Under the pieces are notes generated by a model, which was given only the letters and a program-made list of their open reading frames with translations, ran no database searches and had not been told where the DNA came from. Below, in pieces: positions 5,010 to 5,579 of a stretch of 5,579 bases of DNA. Position 1 is the stretch's first letter. Every line of letters starts with the position of its first letter. The stretch covers positions 1 through 5,579 of the forward strand of contig JAHHUA010000114.1 of assembly GCA_020024235.1 (NCBI GenBank), given 5' to 3'. Origin of the DNA: Oscillospiraceae bacterium (lineage in GTDB: Bacteria; Bacillota; Clostridia; Oscillospirales; Ruminococcaceae). The translations under genes and the position numbers were made by a program.

Positions 5010-5516
5010 TTATTTACATATATCAATAAAATTCTTCATTTCTTCTTCTGAGATACCCACTGTAGAAACAGAGTAGGAAAAATTGTCATATTTCCATACA
5101 GAAGTCATAATTTTACCGTCATTGCCTTTTAAAGTAACGGTTTTATCACCCACAGTTATTGACTTTTCATCTGTGTAATTGTTATAATCACCACTTATAT
5201 CATCATTTGTTTGGGCTTTTCTGAAAGTGATTTTATCATCGTTTTCGTTTATAAACATAATTTCTATAATTTCATTATTTATAACTCTGATTTTGGGATT
5301 GCCGTAGTTTTCAATACTTTCCGGTACAGTAAAAGTAAATCCCGTAAGTTTCTCTGCATCTGAAATTGTATCACATTCTGTAAATGGATTTGGTATTTCT
5401 ACAGGTTTTGTATCACCGGAATTTGTTTTACTGCTTTCCTTGGTATTATTTTCATTGCATGATGTCATGGAAAATACAATAGCAAAGCAAAGTATTAGTG
5501 ATATTATCTTTTTCAT
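5010..5516 (-). CDS. Small secreted lipoprotein of unknown function
   Basis: This 168-residue protein has a lipoprotein signal peptide: basic KK at 2-3, a hydrophobic core (4-16) and a lipobox MTSC with the modified cysteine at Cys20. It should be anchored to the outer face of the membrane. A polar, Ser/Thr/Asn-rich linker (21-38) follows. The mature domain (about 41-168) is mostly predicted beta: NPFTECDTISDAEKLTGFTF at 43-62, a central strand pair around 74-100, and a C-terminal WKYDNFSYSVSTVGISEEEM segment (142-161). This last part resembles DUF4367-type domains found in clostridial lipoproteins and anti-sigma factors; that match is from memory and is tentative. The only other cysteines are Cys48 and Cys167. 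GGAGG at 5526-5530 lies 9 nt before the ATG. No clear promoter is visible in the 49 nt upstream and no strong terminator downstream. Function is not known. Confidence 0.75.
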   Translation of the reverse strand: MKKIISLILCFAIVFSMTSCNENNTKESSKTNSGDTKPVEIPNPFTECDTISDAEKLTGFTFTVPESIENYGNPKIRVINNEIIEIMFINENDDKITFRKAQTNDDISGDYNNYTDEKSITVGDKTVTLKGNDGKIMTSVWKYDNFSYSVSTVGISEEEMKNFIDICK

Positions 5517-5525
5517 AATAAAATT

Positions 5526-5530
5526 CCTCC
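5526..5530 (-). promoter_or_regulatory. Ribosome binding site of the lipoprotein gene
   Basis: On the minus strand GGAGG lies 9 nt before the ATG at 5516. It supports this start, which also gives a complete signal peptide. Confidence 0.7.
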
Positions 5531-5579
5531 GTTTTTATTTTCAAATATTTAGTGTATAAAAAACAGGTAAATATTGCAT

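Noticed and set aside
5541..5579. Short minus-strand open frame beginning with ATG at the right edge
   Set aside because: It is 12 codons long, has no ribosome binding site in view and ends before the lipoprotein gene. It is most likely intergenic sequence.

Overview
The window is low-GC, AT-rich DNA with strong AGGAGG-type ribosome binding sites, compact gene spacing and protein families typical of Clostridia (Bacillota). A gut-type clostridium such as an Oscillospiraceae or Ruminococcaceae relative is a reasonable guess, but the sequence does not fix the genus. It holds seven protein-coding genes and no visible RNA genes, CRISPR arrays or insertion sequences.

Left block (20-2250, minus strand): an iron-sulfur cluster assembly operon read right to left as iscS (cysteine desulfurase), iscU (scaffold) and iscR (Rrf2-type [2Fe-2S] regulator). 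A consensus promoter (TTGACA, 17 bp, extended TATTAT) precedes iscS. Its -35 box sits inside a perfect 9-bp inverted repeat that is the obvious candidate operator for IscR. The regulator is the last of the three genes rather than the first, so it would be controlled as part of the operon it regulates. The operon may continue past the left edge, because no terminator is seen in the 19 bases after iscR.

Middle block (2371-3995, plus strand): a divergent two-gene unit with a MarR-family regulator followed 15 nt later by a FUSC-type (fusaric acid resistance-like) integral membrane protein. A consensus promoter (TTGACA, 17 bp, TACAAT) with two nested palindromes lies in front of it. This looks like a self-regulated efflux cassette with an unknown ligand. 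The MarR start codon is uncertain: the first in-frame ATG lies inside the promoter, and the good Shine-Dalgarno sequence is followed only by ATA codons. The unit ends at a strong bidirectional terminator shared with the convergent ZIP gene.

Right block (4015-5530, minus strand): a ZIP-family (GufA-like) metal transporter gene preceded by a consensus promoter whose -10 and start region are covered by a perfect 22-bp inverted repeat, probably a metalloregulator operator. Upstream of it, on the same strand, is a small secreted lipoprotein gene of unknown function.

Most genes are ordinary members of known families. The points most worth a second look are the three control regions, the order of the isc genes, the cysteine-rich tail on IscU and the MarR start problem. 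I see no convincing evidence of a wholly new system.
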